Below are positions 14,676 to 29,600 of a stretch of 64,000 bases of DNA, one piece after another. Within the stretch, counting starts at the first letter, position 1; every line of letters starts with the position of its first letter. The notes beneath the pieces are model-generated. The model saw only the letters and a list, made by a program, of their open reading frames with translations, searched no databases and was not told the origin of the DNA. Location of the stretch: positions 26,357,922-26,421,921 of the forward strand of contig NC_060232.1 of the NCBI RefSeq assembly GCF_021155775.2, written 5' to 3'. A program made the translations under genes and the position numbers. This DNA is from Neodiprion pinetum (taxonomy: Eukaryota; Arthropoda; Insecta; Hymenoptera; Diprionidae).

Positions 14676-16127
14676 TTCGTATACGATAAACGTTGAAAAT
14701 GCTCAGAGAAGGAAGGAGGGTAGGTACTGAATTTATGGCACGTGGTTGGATTTTCTTAGCTTTTCATCGCTACTGGTAAAACTACTTTTAGAAATTCAGA
14801 GAGTACGGATTGTGAGAGACATTGAGGCGGGTATATTTCAGCGAAATTTCGCCAAACTCATTTGCGCAGATTTCGTATAAATAAAAGTTCTCCTCTCAAC
14901 CCCCGCAATTTACCGAATATTCGATATGTTGAATCGAAATCAATAACCATTTGAGAAAAGCGCAGTGAATAAATTGCGCACTGGAAACAATCGGATTTAT
15001 ATATATTCGTGTATTTCGTTTCTCTTGCATAATAACTCATCATTATTTTTAAATAGAAACAGATTATATTCCGCTGTCTAACGATCTGTCATCGCAGTTG
15101 TCTCCATGGCAATCTTGGAATCTCCACCTCGGAGTTCTAGACTTGTTCGCTGAAGTCTGGCGTCTAGACTCAATCTCTATTATTAGTCCCATTGGCCATA
15201 TCAAACCGCTCTTTCTCCAGGAAATTTAATACCACTGCTTGTACTAGCAGCTCGTTTTAATTCCGAAGTCGAAGTTTCCGCCGAATCATGTAGTCGTCGG
15301 ATAACCAGTATTTTCGAAACAATATTATGCGGTAATCGAAGAAAGAAGGAACGGCGCTCCTCTCTCACCTATCACGCTCTAAATCGAATCGCGTCCCTCC
15401 ACCTAGGCAATCCACGCATCGGCGTACCTTTATCACATCAATTTCCTCCAGCATAGACTCGTAAACAACGTTAAATCAGAGAAGGGAAGAGACTAGGCGC
15501 ACCGTCGCGTCGGCACATCGCGACGCGTTCACGCCTATCTCATTGAAGATTATAGATGGTAAACTAATGATCCGCGGTTATGTAATATTTCCCAAGAGGT
15601 AAGAACTTGCTCCTGCCTGGGAACATGCCAATCGACGTTATAATCTCCTCACCATCCGCGGTAGCGCCTCCACCGGCAATCGCGGCTTGCGCCGAATCAG
15701 CATCGTTAATATAGCCTCGCCTAAAAAATCCGAGGGTTGAAATCAAGAAGCGATAGAGGAAAAAGCTTCAGACAAAATGCAATAAAATATACTAGAAAAT
15801 CTGATGATGAAACTGCTTCATAGAATACACCAGTGTCCTTCGATTTATATGCCGTATTGTTATAAAAAGAAAAAGAAAAAGAAAAATTTAATCCGTACTT
15901 CAAAAAACGCTCCTACACGTTGACTCAACTTCGTGAAAATCTTCCGCGATGAGTGAACGTCGGCAAATTTCCACCGATCATTTCTGAAGCTCGTTTGTCT
16001 GCGGAAATTCATCGTGGTTGACTCGATACTCGTTGGGGCGCGATGAAGGAGGTAACCGCGAAGAGGCTTTGTTCTCCTTTCTCTTCAGCTTCTGTACGCG
16101 ATTTTATTTATACCCTTATATATATGT

Positions 16128-16149
16128 AGAGAGAGAGAGAGAGAGAGAC
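16128..16149. repeat. GA dinucleotide repeat
   Basis: Uninterrupted AG repeat. On the sense strand it could act as a GAGA-type site. Confidence 0.9.
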
Positions 16150-19100
16150 TCTTCGTTTTGCCGGCATTCGGATGACGAAATTTTGGGCCGAAACAATTCG
16201 TCCAAATGTTTAACATCCGCAGCCGCAGAAAGCTGACGTGAAATTCAAGGAGTTAAGTTACACGCCTCAACGCCATCCGCTTTAGTTTCTGTTGTACCTC
16301 CAAGTCCTGCGAGCTTGCGGTCGAAGTCATTTCCTGTTCAAACAACAGATTCTCGACAAACAAGAATCCCTGCGCCATCTGCAGTAGCTTTTCTTTCTTC
16401 CTATCAATTTTCGAACCATGTTGGCTACAGAACTTTGTTTCGCATAATCATGATAATAACAATCGTATTGTCCGTATCGTATCGTACCGTATTGTGCGTT
16501 CCTTCAATTTAAGACAAGGTGTCGGCACTTACAATGTACAGGTTTTACCCTTGTCCTGCGTTAACTCTGGATTTCGCTTGAACTTTTTGTAGTGCTAATT
16601 GAAAAATTAGAGAGATTTTGAAATTTTTGACGCGAAGTTTTAATCGATAGCTTGTTAAAAGAGTATAGATTGAGATTTGTTGAGAGGAGAATGACTCGGG
16701 GAGTGAATATATCCGCTCTGGCTAAGGGTGCTTTGATAAATATTTAAAATTGAAAGGAAGCTGAAGTTGTGGGACAGGGTAGAGAAAACATCGGACAAGA
16801 GTCATAAATTTTTAGGAGGCGGACGTGGTGGGAGAGAATCCAGCTAGGTACTTTAAAGGTTGGACGTACAAAATACTGGTGGAAAACTTAAGGACCCAGT
16901 GAAAGTTGACGGAAAACATTTGGGAACCAGATGTGTCGTTGTAAATTATATCCTCCGAGGATTTTGCGACGTTAACACGTAACTTTGAAGCCACTTCATT
17001 AATTCGCCTTTTACCACTTGAAAGGCATCGCTTTGTTAGTGTCGAGTAATATCTAATACTTGACGAGCTTTCACAGCTTTACCCCTCAACCTGCTCGTGA
17101 CATCCCTCTGTTCCGGTGAATAAACTTTCGAGATAATTGATTTACGCTCAAGATTAGCACGGTGTCATTTTCCAACCACCGAAATACCCGCCGGGGAAGG
17201 AGGAGGAGGAGGACGGGAGGTTGATGACGGCCATCACGCAAAAGCGTATCGGCAGAAAAATTGACAAGTTGCTTAAAATTGTCAACAGTTTACTCGAAAC
17301 GTACGTTACATTCACGGATTATCCTACGATATGAAACGTGATTCTATAATCTCTCTTTCGTTCAATTTGTCTTTTTTATACGCTACGCTAACTTGTCGTT
17401 TCAACAATTTTTCAGTAACGCTTTGCCTTTTCCAACCTGTGCGAGTAAATTAACGTAGATGGAACACAGAGAGAAATAAAAAGCTTGGATTTAAAGTAAT
17501 GAATGCCGAAGAAGCGATATGATCACTGCGTCAACGTCGTTTTATTTAATCCTATTTGCCCCACCGAAAAGAGGGTTAAAAATTCTCTACAATCAGAATT
17601 TTTTTTATATACCTCGTAACTCACGTTCAAATAACTTTAGTCCCCGTTAATGAATATTCAGCAAGATTTGTTGTATTTTTATTTATTTATTTTATTTTTT
17701 TTCTCTACTTTCATCCTTCATAAGTTGAATCCGGAACTTACTTTTTCGTCGTTCGTTTTTTTCTTTTTTTAGTTTTTTTTTCTCCTCAGCGCTGCACAAA
17801 AGCTCGTGATCACAGTCAGTCAAGCGCAACTCTCACGAGGATTAATTTATGCGTATGGTTAGCATTCGTATAAAGAGTACAGGGGGAAACAGAAACGTAT
17901 CGCGAACTCCCAAACGGCTTGCAAGCAACTCGAAGCTTTGAGTTTTTTAACAATAAAACTTTACGCAGCTTCTTCCCATCGATTTTATAACAGAATGTCA
18001 ATTCCTCCCACATCACGTGATACCAATTTCCTAATGGACCGATCCAACAACCCTCCGATGTATAAGTATACAGGTATATACGAGTATATTATATATATTA
18101 AGTAAGTATATATATTTTCTCGAGACAGATATCTATACGTGTAATATTCCTGTAATTCACGTATATTTCGCACAAGAAATACTGTATGCCGACTTATTTT
18201 CCCTCTTACACAACTTCCAGAGTCTTACTGCGTACTTTCCGTCACTTATATCGCACGTGAGGCTTTTTCCATTTTTGATGTTGTCATTTCAATTCTAATT
18301 TTTGTATACACTGTCAACGTCAAAAAATTTATAACTTGCAAATCAGTGAATACTTGAAATAAATATACTCCAGCTTCAAAATCACGCTTTACCGTCCACT
18401 TTGTAATTTTCATTCAACGTTCCAATATTCAACCATATTAATCATAACCGATTTCACTGCGTTTGCATTCAGTATCGCAATAAGAATCTACTGAAAACTG
18501 GTTTTTTCGGAGATGAGGAATCCGCCGTTATCTTCACCTAGGACAAGTTCATGTCGTTTCAGTATTTTCGCTTCCGCGGAAAATTCAACATCCTCCTTGA
18601 TCCAAACAGAGATTATCGTGTATGTGTGCGCACATTGGCCGTTGATTTCCGTCAGAACTTTGCTCGTATTATGCTAACGTCATCTCGAGAATCAGCTCGT
18701 TAAACTATACCAATAAAGTCCCTGCGCCAAGGCGTTAAGTTTCGAGGTTTAATTTACGATCGTGTTATATCAAACGTATAAACGTCAGGTTTGAAAGCAT
18801 TCTTGGAAACTTACTTAACCCGGTTCTACTGGGTGTATTTTTTACGCACGCGTATAAGCTCGCACGAGTTTATAATTCTTGGCGCAGTTTGAGGCTGCTT
18901 ATTCGCGCCAAAAAATGTTTCAGTGAAGAGTTTGAAACACCCGCTTTTTTATCTCTCTCTAGAGCAAACCGTGTATCGTGTTATCTAGGACGATAAAACA
19001 TGGCGCCTGTATACTTCACGTCGATCTCTAGTTTTGGCTCACAATCAGCTGCATCTCTCGGTCACCGAGAGACAAATTTTATTCGTCTGCACGTTGGATT

Positions 19101-19952
19101 CAGAATTTTTATGGCGCAGCGACTCCCGTCGAAAAAGCAACTCGACACAAAGTGCTCGGCGCTCGTTAAGTAGAATAAAGATAAGTAAATGCGAGGCGGA
19201 GGGCTGCAGGAATGAACGTCCGGTCAAAATATCCTTCATCTTTAATAAGCCAAGATTAAAGTGTCCTTTTGATAATTCTTCAGAACAAACAATTTCCAGA
19301 CGATTCTCATCGCCCTTGTGAAGATCTGTCGCAAGTACCGAAATTTAAGCTTGGTATTGTCTTTTATTAGAGTTTTCTGCATTGATCGAGTACAAGAGAA
19401 TTGTGTAATAGTTAAAGAAATTTGAATCATTAACTGAAGAAGTGCAATTAAAGTTAATCGAATAGAAGGTAATTGATGCAATATCTCTTTGGTAGAAAAG
19501 AAATCAACATTTGTATGTATCGATTTAAAAAATTGTCAATTCATCACAAATTTTACAGCTTGCATGATTATTTTATTATCAATTCAATTACAGGTTCAAT
19601 ATTACATGTCCGCAAATTTTAGTTGATATATTTTTTTTTTTGCAAAAAGAGTAATCTGTAATAAACCGCTTACTTATCATAAGCTTCTCATCTTTAATTA
19701 ACTTGTAACGATTCTACGTTTTACACTTTTTGTAGAATTCATTTGCAAACATAAATTACTTATGATTCATCAAAGTTAAACTTGACAAATAGCCTCAAGT
19801 AAATGACAAAATAGAGTGATTGCTTAAATCTTGTTTAATCGAAATTTATGGTCATTTTTTTTAGTCCGTGTCCAAGAGATATCGTCTAAATTGTATTCAA
19901 GTATGTATAATGTATTAGTTTTAGTTACAATTTTTCACCCATCATCTGGTTG

Positions 19953-19975
19953 AAAAAAAAAAAAAAAAAAAAAAA
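19953..19975. repeat. Poly-A run
   Basis: About 22 A in a row. Confidence 0.95.
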
Positions 19976-22090
19976 CGTGACTTCCATTACAGTTGTACTT
20001 TGGTCGTGCATAATTATAGACATTCGTCGAGTTTGTCCATTTCTTGTTCGCCTCGGCGCCACGTATATTATATACCTGTAGGTACCTAAATCGCCGACCA
20101 CACAGAGCGCGTAAACTAACTTTGGCTCAATTGCCGCGTTGAATTGGACTCGAGGCGTTATGTGTCAGTCAAGAATCGTTAATTGGTACGTATTAAAACG
20201 GTATACGAAAAGACCTTCGCAAGACACTTGATTACAGCCACGTCGGCATGCCTTGCCAAATCTTGAATAAACGCCGGCGATACGCGTTACGCTGATCTAT
20301 CGTGCCAATTTCGGACAGGCTGCAGCAAAGTACGAAAAACCAAGGAAACAGAACGTCACTTGTAAAATTATGAAAAAGAACATGATCCTACATGACAATA
20401 TTTGCGGTGTCTATAATCGACCAGGATTGAACGTTACGTGTTGGAATTTGTAATTCCACGTGAGACCTTGTTAGACAACTCGATAAATTCTTACGATGTA
20501 TTGATTTATAAAATTTCAATTTTTTTATTATTCTCTTTAATGAATTCAACCGTGCGGTTTCAGTTATCTGCATCGAATCGAATTATACAATCTTGAACTC
20601 GATAGTCGGCGTATCGGCGGATCTCACAAACAGAGGTTTTTTGCGACGTTGATTAATCGGCTTGATCGGTCACTTCGTATACGTCGGTGAGGTGAAAGAA
20701 AAGAAAGAAAAACGAGCAACGGGAGAAGGAAAAAAATTGACGGCGTCGCCGACAACGTGCGTTATGGGATAAGGCGCTGTCATTCGTCCACTAAATCACG
20801 ACGACCGACGTCCGTCGTCACCTATGAGAATTGGGAAGCCATTCGTTGCGGTTACAATTCAGATTCAATTCGTTAGGGATTTTTTCCCCCAAATTACTTG
20901 CAAGATAACGGGTGTTGGGTTAAATATTTTTGTTAACTCAAATATCAAAACTTCACATTTTCTAATCGTGATGTAAGAACGAAAAATAATCATTTTTGTC
21001 TCCTTAAAAAAGAAAAAAAAAAAAAAGAAAAAGAAAGATAAAGGAAGTTGAATGTTTTTAGAGTTGCAATATTTCACGCATATTTATTCCTCGTCGACGA
21101 TTACAACATACCGTACAAATCAACGTCAACACAGAGATCATTTGTCGATATTGTTTGTTAACCACTTCCTTTTGTTTAATGTTAAATATTGACGATGGCG
21201 TGGCCAATGTTATAGGAAAGGGTACGAATATCCGTATACTTGTTCCTTATAAAAGCTCGTTTTTTCTGACATTTTTATTACGAATACCGACAATTTCTGA
21301 TTCATTTAAAATGCTGCCACATTCATCGATATGCGTAACTGACGTTAATTACCGATCACGAATAAACTGATTGTAAGAGGAGTTTGTAAAAATGTAGCAA
21401 TCGAAAACTGGGTGTCGCTGATCCGAGAAATTGAGTTCTAAAATTGGTACGAAATAATCCCATCATTAATGAGAATCAGCTTTTCTCAATTATTCAACTT
21501 TAACTTATAATTAAATAGAATACATAGCTACCGAATATATCTCACGCCAGGGAAGAGTATCGTTATATTTCGAGACGCAAATCAGCGACTATTAAACGAG
21601 CCAAATTAAACCCTGCATCGTAGAACGCTAGAGAATTATTGTAATCTTGTATCGTGGTCTCCGCTCTTTACGGATGACGTATAATCTCTATGAATAAAAA
21701 TGAAAAAGTTGACGCGAATCAGCCGCGTAGGTCAGCGGCTAGACGAGATGTATTATTTCAGTCCAATCAACGGCATTCCTTAACCACAAATAGTTTAGCC
21801 GGTGTCGATGTCGTCCTTAGGTCTCGGACACTGGCAACGACACCCGTCGCTTGCATAACTTTACAGGCCTGGAATGAAAACAGAGCATTTAAAAGTAACA
21901 CGACTCAGGCACGCGTCGTCTTTCTCCATCCGACTGCTTCGCGACGGCCGGCGGTGTCCTTTGTGCGTCCGCCAACGCAAACATACCTCAATCTATCCCT
22001 GGTTTGCACTCTTCAACATTTCACGCTCGTCCACCAAATTCGTTATTTATTTTTTTTAACATTTTCTCACGTTGTAATTTTGCTTTTCTG

Positions 22091-22138
<48 letters not shown>
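22091..22138. repeat. TA dinucleotide repeat, long
   Basis: About 23 TA units with one G near the start. Confidence 0.95.
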
Positions 22139-22140
<2 letters not shown>

Positions 22141-23917
22141 ATACACAAAAAAAAAATTATATATAACATATAATATATATTTAATAGGGACCCATCGTAA
22201 TAGGAAATGTGTAAATATTGAATAAAATATTGAAATCTGAGTGAGAATATGTTTTTCATGTATCTTAATTGAATAATAATCAGAAAACCCGTTAGACGTC
22301 CCTGTTAAATATCAACTAAAGATTTCCAAGAGCATCGTATTTAAGACACAAACTGATTCGCTGGCAGCTGTAAATATGAAAAAAAAAATTTACCAACAAT
22401 TATCCATCATAAATTTGATAAAAAGGAAGAAAAGATTAAAAATCAAATGTGCCCGATCTTCCACTCAACCGACAATGCTCATCTTTCGCCAGAATTTTTG
22501 TTTCTACCTAAACTAACTATTTCAGGTGTGGCCTGTTGGAAAAACGAAATTTTTTTTATTTCGAAACACCCTATTATATATGAATATTTAATACAGCGGA
22601 TCACAATCGGGTCTGTGATCTGTTCAGCACCTATTGAGGATCTCTGTCTTTCGATAAGATCGTCATTCTATATGCATATTTGAAGTTTTACCGCGTAGAA
22701 AAAATATAAAATTGCGATCAAGAGTAAATTTACGACAGCCAAATTTTCCATCACTGTGCATCTTAATTTTTTTTTTTTTTCAACCCGATTTCATCCACTC
22801 GACAAAGTTGTAATTTTGAAAATGCAACTCGGATATTTATACTTGGAAAGACGCAAAATTTCTTTATATACTGAATTACCGAATGCTTCTTTCTCGGTCG
22901 TTATTCGATTTAAAATCTTTTTTGTTTTTGTTGCTTCTATCTTCAACAGATATTTCGTACAATAAGTTATGCTACACATATTTTGTTTACACAGTTTGAG
23001 GTATATTTTAGAGGAATTGCAAGCTCAGAGAATACCATATTTTTTGCATTAGATAATTTATACTAAATTATTCGAACAATTTAGTATATCAACCAAGCCA
23101 GGTAGTCTTTTATCAATCGTATCACATCAGCCACTAACTTAAAATAATAAAATGAATTTATTATTGTGCTGTTATTATTATTACGGTTGGTTTTTTTTTT
23201 TTTTATTGTTTGTCCAGCCTTCGCCAAAAACAATTTTTTGGCATCCTAACAATACAACGCATCAAGAATCTTATTAATAACCTTAATGTATGTACTTTCA
23301 TTCGGTTTAGAAAAATGAAAAAATGTTGTGAATCTAATATCTTGAAGGTTTAATTTTTTTCGCCAATGCGATCGTTGATTTAAACATACACGAATAGCAA
23401 GTGATGTAGGAAAAAAAAATTTGCCAAGTTTAGAATATTCTCTCGCTATAATAGCCCGATGATCATTACAGAAGCACTTTACCTGCACCGTTAAACTCTT
23501 GAAAGCATCTCTAGTCCGTATATGCCTATCGAAAAACCGTCTGGGCTCTTTAACATAATAGCGTGCATCCGATTTCTTAGAATTCTTTTTAAAATATCAT
23601 CATTCTCATATTTCTTGTCCATCTCGGAGCAAAAGAGAGGGAATCGAAGTGAGAGAAAGAGAGCAAGCAGAGTTGGAGACTCGAGGACGTCTGCAGCGTG
23701 CGCGAAGATAGACTTGGATGGTTTCGCGTCTTCCTAAAGTCCCGTCCGACAAATCTCCGGTGTTTGCAAATTCGCCGCCGTCTGTAACTCCTGGCAACCC
23801 GGACGCTCCTCCTCCGATTTATAAATACTCAACGACCGTCTGCCACTGACATTGGCGACATTTTTTAGATACGCAAAATTCCAACGTCGTCCGAACCGTC
23901 TCTGCTTACTCTCCTTT

Positions 23918-23962
23918 CTCCTCCTCCTCCTCCTCCTCCTCTTCCTCCTCATCATCATCATC
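23918..23962. repeat. TCC/TCA trinucleotide repeat
   Basis: TCC units followed by TCA units. It makes artificial Glu- or Leu-rich frames, which were not called. Confidence 0.9.
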
Positions 23963-26031
23963 CTTCTTCACTGCCAGATGTTCTCCTCGCGAGCACACTT
24001 CTCCTCCGAATTCTTTCCATCCCGTCGCGTTCATTAATAAAACCGGGCAGCCAAACTGTCGCAACGCGGCGAAACGCGCAGCACCTGTTGTTCGTAAATT
24101 GTGGTTTATTACAGGGATGAATTCTTGATAATTTCCTACGTAAGCACGGATTGCAATTTTGCTTCCAGTTCTGCGATGAAAATCCGGATGTAACAATCTG
24201 GCAACCAGCCACTTGCAAAGCCACAAGTTCAATCCCATTGTCAGCCCTTCGAACTGGACAAATCGTTAATAAGTTATTCGCCAATACAAATGTTGCTTAA
24301 AATTTTTACCGACGGCGTAGAAGAAACCTCGATCTTGCACAAATTTACAAATTTACAAATTTTTGCATCTCTGAAACTAACGACTGTAGAGTAATGTGAT
24401 TCTACGTAACATGAGGTATATTTTTTACCTAGAGATTCGGACACACCCAGCAGGCACACGTGTACTTACGTGAACAGCGGACAGCGTGGCGTGTAATCGA
24501 TCTATATCTATGCTGAATTTCAGGAGTTCCGAGCAGCCGCTGCTTACTTCGGTTTTTTAATCAAAGCATCATAAAAATTCTTCCTTTATCGTCTCTTGTT
24601 GGGCAGTATTAGAGTATCGTTCGACGAGCCAGAGAAGACGCGAAATGAATTTCTGTTCTTTCGGCTCACAATCAGAGATGTGAAGGCGCTTGAATACGCA
24701 TACAGCGACTCTAGTGTGGTTTTTCTTTTTTCTGTTTCAGACGGCGATATTAGCTGAATAAAGACGTCGAGCGTGGCGGATCTGTCAGTCATGTGAGTAT
24801 TTTTCAGTCTTACAAACGTATCCAAGATTTTCGCCTGTAAACACCGTTTGAAATTACATTTTCTCTCTATACACACCGTTCGTTCGTACCATTATCATTA
24901 TTATTACTGTCATTGTCGTTGTTGTTATAAACTGTGAAGTTTTTTCAAAATTCTTTCACCGTAGCTTTCAAGCTCACAGACCCTGAATACGTTGCTAAAA
25001 TACCACGACTGTAATTTTTCGGAACGTACACAAGTATTAAGAATATTCTGATATATGTGCAGGAACGTGAAAATATTCTAAAAATCTACTCTCGGATGCG
25101 ACGAATAGATACGTCAATTTTCAATTTCATAGCTATCACAATTTCGGTCACAGTTCAATAATTTGTAAAGAAAAAGTGACCACTTAATTACGTTTAGAAA
25201 ATAAAAAACCGAAAAAGTACGTGCTATAACATACACCGAATGTTTCAAAGAATTCAATCAATATCAGTCGTCGCCAGCCAATTTTAGGGTAAAATTAAAA
25301 AATTTTGGCAGCGAGAATATAGTCGAATATATGTAATAAGCTAACTCTTTTTTATCCTCAAAAAAATGATTAATAGTCTGAACAATAACTGCGTAGAACC
25401 TCGGCTTTGGTATACTTTATGCCCATCAACTCCCGCAGCCACTAGCGTCTACTTTTACATTCTCATTAGCAGTGTCATAAATGTCAGCTAACGTGTCGTA
25501 CGACTTCATAGAAATGTGTTTCGAACGGTCGTAAAATATCATATCGTTTTGTTTGAAATTTGTATATCATTCTAATACGAGTCTACCACTTTATGATTCT
25601 ATTTTACATATTTATTTCACGTTAAATCATTACCCACAAAATACGTAAAGTCGATTAAAACCCGGTTTTACGGTATAATTTAGTTAATCCTCACGTGGTT
25701 CCCAACAGTTTGTTGATAAGTATAAAAAATTTTGCCGAAAACTATGTAATGAGGACATAAAGGTAGCGCAAAGTTGGATGAAATAATTCGTGAAAAAAAA
25801 TTTCAACATCAAATAGTTAGCAGGAAAATGATAATTTAAGTAAGACAAATGTGTAATCTAAATTTTGTGTTAAATTCTAAAAGTCTACGATGTCATTGAG
25901 TAAAATATTCAGATCGTGTTTTTTTGGTCCGTATAAAAAATTTAATTGGATCAACTGTTCTACAGCGTCTAGAGCTTTTCAACGCTGTCATTTCACCCGG
26001 GCAATTATATCTAAATTAGCTAGCTGTCCTA

Positions 26032-26676
26032 ATGTCGGTTAAACGATCAAGTCTCGAGAGGTTATTATATCGAATTTTTGTATTTATTAATTTTTTTTTT
26101 TTTTGTTATTTATTTAATTTTTTATGTGGATTGTTATTGACGAGCATGTATCGGATACACCCGCGTGTGTCGGCGTTCAGTCTGGAGTTGATAGATTTAG
26201 AAAAGCAACACAACGATTCCTCGACGGGCGTGATATCTGATCCTAATAATAGCTTAAACTCGAATATATTTGACTGCCGAGAGGCATTCTTCAGGATCTG
26301 CAGTAGTAGGTCAAAGTTGTATTCTTCGTCATATTTTTTCATCTTTTTCTGTCTCCGCGGTTTCTCATCTCTCGCGGGGCTTAGCGGAAGACGACTTAGA
26401 ACGAAATGCTTTCATTGGCTCGTATCAGAGTCGTTAAAAATATTTGTAGCCCGTTTCTCCGCGGCTTATGAGAGAGTTTTGCAGTTAAAAGATGAGCGGA
26501 ACGAAGAGAGACGAGAGGCGAGAGACGAAAGACGAAAGACGGGAGACGAGAGATTAGATGACCACCGGCTGAGTGTGAACGAACAGTCGGGACGATTTTG
26601 TATAAACCTTTCACAATCAAATTCAAACCGGTCAAGCCAAGCTTCCCGGGTCAGTTGCGTTGAAGTGGGAAATTGA
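26032..26676 (+). CDS. Long open frame, 214 codons, unrecognised
   Basis: It starts with ATG and stays open for 214 codons, longer than neighbouring chance frames. There is a Phe/Leu-rich hydrophobic stretch at residues 14-38, partly made by a T run, and an Arg/Glu/Asp-rich stretch near residues 152-178 made by GACGAAAGACGAAAGACG-type repeats. There is no recognised domain, no promoter and no splice context. Low complexity could explain its length. Confidence 0.12.
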   Translation: MSVKRSSLERLLYRIFVFINFFFFCYLFNFLCGLLLTSMYRIHPRVSAFSLELIDLEKQHNDSSTGVISDPNNSLNSNIFDCREAFFRICSSRSKLYSSSYFFIFFCLRGFSSLAGLSGRRLRTKCFHWLVSESLKIFVARFSAAYERVLQLKDERNEERREARDERRKTGDERLDDHRLSVNEQSGRFCINLSQSNSNRSSQASRVSCVEVGN

Positions 26677-29600
26677 ATCACTTTCGTCCTTTTGTCCGAT
26701 TCGAATTACACGCTTCTTCGCACTGTGCTAACTAAGACTCTTCGCGATTGTGTCCCAGCGAATTTTCAGCAAAATCCCTTTCATTGGGTTCAAACAAACC
26801 TCCGAATCTAGAATGAGTATCGCTTCAACATTGTATGTTATGATTTATTAAAGTAATTAATATCATATTAATCGCTGTTCAGTAGTTAAGGAGCACCTTT
26901 ATCCTTTTTTTAAAACTTATGTACCCAGTAGTGGCTCAGCCTCAGATAATTTTGCCAACGAAATGTTGACTTGATATACGATTTCGTTGAACCAAATTCT
27001 GTGATACAATTTTGTTCTGCTATCCCGTTGATTTCAACAGCTAGTTTCTCGACAGCAACTCTATTAGCTTCTCAAATTACAGTGATTGCGGTGTGTTGTT
27101 TTTTCCCGTATCCCCTTTACTACTCTAAAAATATTTCGTGTTGCCTAATTATTCCGTCAGCTAATTATACCTTTGACTGCACCCGTCAGACGGAGGATGC
27201 GGCAGATGATATAATTATCGAATAGAATGCGTTACTTTGACGGAGAACATCGCCCAAGATGTTGTTTGACAGAGTAAATTGGAGACGCGGAAATTTCGAC
27301 GAAATGTTTCATGCGCCGGTTAAAATTGATAAATAATCAATTTCATCGTTAACGCAGGGATAATTGTCGTCTGGTTAGCAGCGAGGCCTCGTTACGATTC
27401 CAACAACAGTCTCGTACATTACGAGAGAAGTTTTAATCTACAGCCTAAACCGACGTCGAACTACTCGAAGAACGTCTGTCAGGACTGAAGCGATGACGGG
27501 AGGATTTTTAACGAACGCGTGCATCGTATTTCCCGTTCACGCGACTCTCGACGTGACAGTTTCAAGCAGTTGACTATGAGATGGTGACTTGAGAATAAGG
27601 AAACTTGTGTGCCTGCCACAAACCTTCAAGTCCTCGGATTCCAAAATTTTTTTTCCACACATTTTACGAGGCGTCACGGAGACTCAATTCTTATGCCAAT
27701 TTCGCTTTCTTAGTCTTGGCAAGCAGACTCGATGCAAAAACCGATTTTTACCAATCGGTCATTTTTTTCCTGGAAGAAAGTAAAATAAACAGAATTCTCA
27801 GCAGAATTTTAACTTTTTTTTTTTATCACCGATGACGTGTTCAAGTAACACCAACATCGATTTCTCAGTTGAAATGTGATTATGATAATTCGCAAAGTTC
27901 TTAATGCAATTATCATTTGCTTCCAAAGTAGGTATGTATCTTTCCAGTTGTCATGCCATCTGCTGACACGAGTTAACCGAGTTTTTCAATACTACTTGTC
28001 TTTGTTTCGCTTAATTCACGGCGATGTGGAGGCTCATTGCGATCCCGTTTCATAACTTGACAGTAATGTGATGGCATCGCTTTGAACATTTTTTTGTCGT
28101 CCTTCCGAAGCGTCTTTCTGACGAGCCTAGCGTTAAAGTGTTCGTCATTAGCTTACTCCGTGAATTTCGCTCATTACTGCTAATCGTATTCCCGCAATTT
28201 CAAAAGTCTTATTGTCAGCAAACTTTCCAATCATCCTGTCATTATACATCCGAGTTTGTTAATTTTAGCCGTTGATACGTGAAGCGGTCGGGAGACAGTT
28301 AGAATCGTTGAAAAGTGATCCAAAGCGTCATGCGCAGCTTGATAATCACAGAGTATCTGCGAGCATCGAAGCAAACCTATCAGCGGACCCTCAATCAAGG
28401 GTAGAGGATTAAAGCAATGGGGAGGAGTTTACCCTCGAGAATCTCTTTTCGACCAGCCCGCTTCACGGGAAATTTTCAGCCCACATTTCAGTCAACGCTT
28501 TGACTCTTCTCGTCGACGATCCATACGGAACGAATAATTTGATTTCCGATGATTTCGAAGCGTGTGTCAGAAATAAACTTCTTCTCGTTAATGCTAGAGA
28601 CAGCATCGATTACTGACGATATAAATACCCATCGAATCCTCACCCCAGGATGTAACGTCGAAGGGTGTAACGATCACCTCTTTGTTGAAGGCTTTCTTCG
28701 TTTGGTTAGAGCTTCAAAAAGTTAACATCTATTTAAGTATGCTAAGGAATTTCCCTCTTTCTCGAATGGAAGAATGCTCCATTGCAAAAATTCAGCTGTA
28801 ACATTAAAATCGATGGACAATTTTTCTCCTAGGATCACGAAAATGGTCGAATACTTGACGGTACTTTTCTTGGAGCAAAGTCTCTCGTCGAATTTTCGAG
28901 TTAGTAGCTTCTCGACGAAAGTCTGCATCTGTTCATTCAGTAGAAAGTAGTAAAAGCATGATTTAGCGAAACAAAATTGATACGTTTGCGACAAAATGAC
29001 ACAAAGCAAAATTACGGTCCCAACCGGTATTCTCTACGAAACTATTGGTTTATCGCAGAGTATGAAACCAATTGCTCAGTCAGTCATTCCACTACGCGTG
29101 TACGAATAATACAGCAGAGCCTCTGGAATAATCCATTGTATGATAAATTTTTCGCAAAGACGTATAGAACTGCCGTTACCGGAGGCAAAAATATAGTCCG
29201 AACAATCACCCGGAATTCTCTCTCGTATCGTTTCGACTCTCGAACCACTTTGGTTATACGATATAATACATGACTATCTCTAACCATATATTAAGTGTCT
29301 ATTGAAGCCGGGGCCGTTTCGAAGAGGATATAGCAGTAGCTATTCGAGAAAATGGGGTACAGCCAGTACGGTACGTTGGGTGCCTGGATGGATTTAGGTT
29401 CACGTCCCAGGGTCTAATATCTACGTGACAGATGTCCGAGTGCTTCCGAGTCGAGAGCTTGCTGTTGGCTGAGCGCTGAGCTTCCAGGTCTTCTTCGTCC
29501 GCTGGGAAATCCATGCGCTGGTCGCGCAGCTCTGCTGCAGAGCAAACCTGTGTAATTCATGCAGTGGGCAGGAAGTTTAATATCAGAATTGTCAGCCGTC

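Noticed and set aside
23734..24238. Arg- or Glu-rich frames over the TCC/TCA repeat
   Set aside because: They are products of the trinucleotide repeat, open on both strands.
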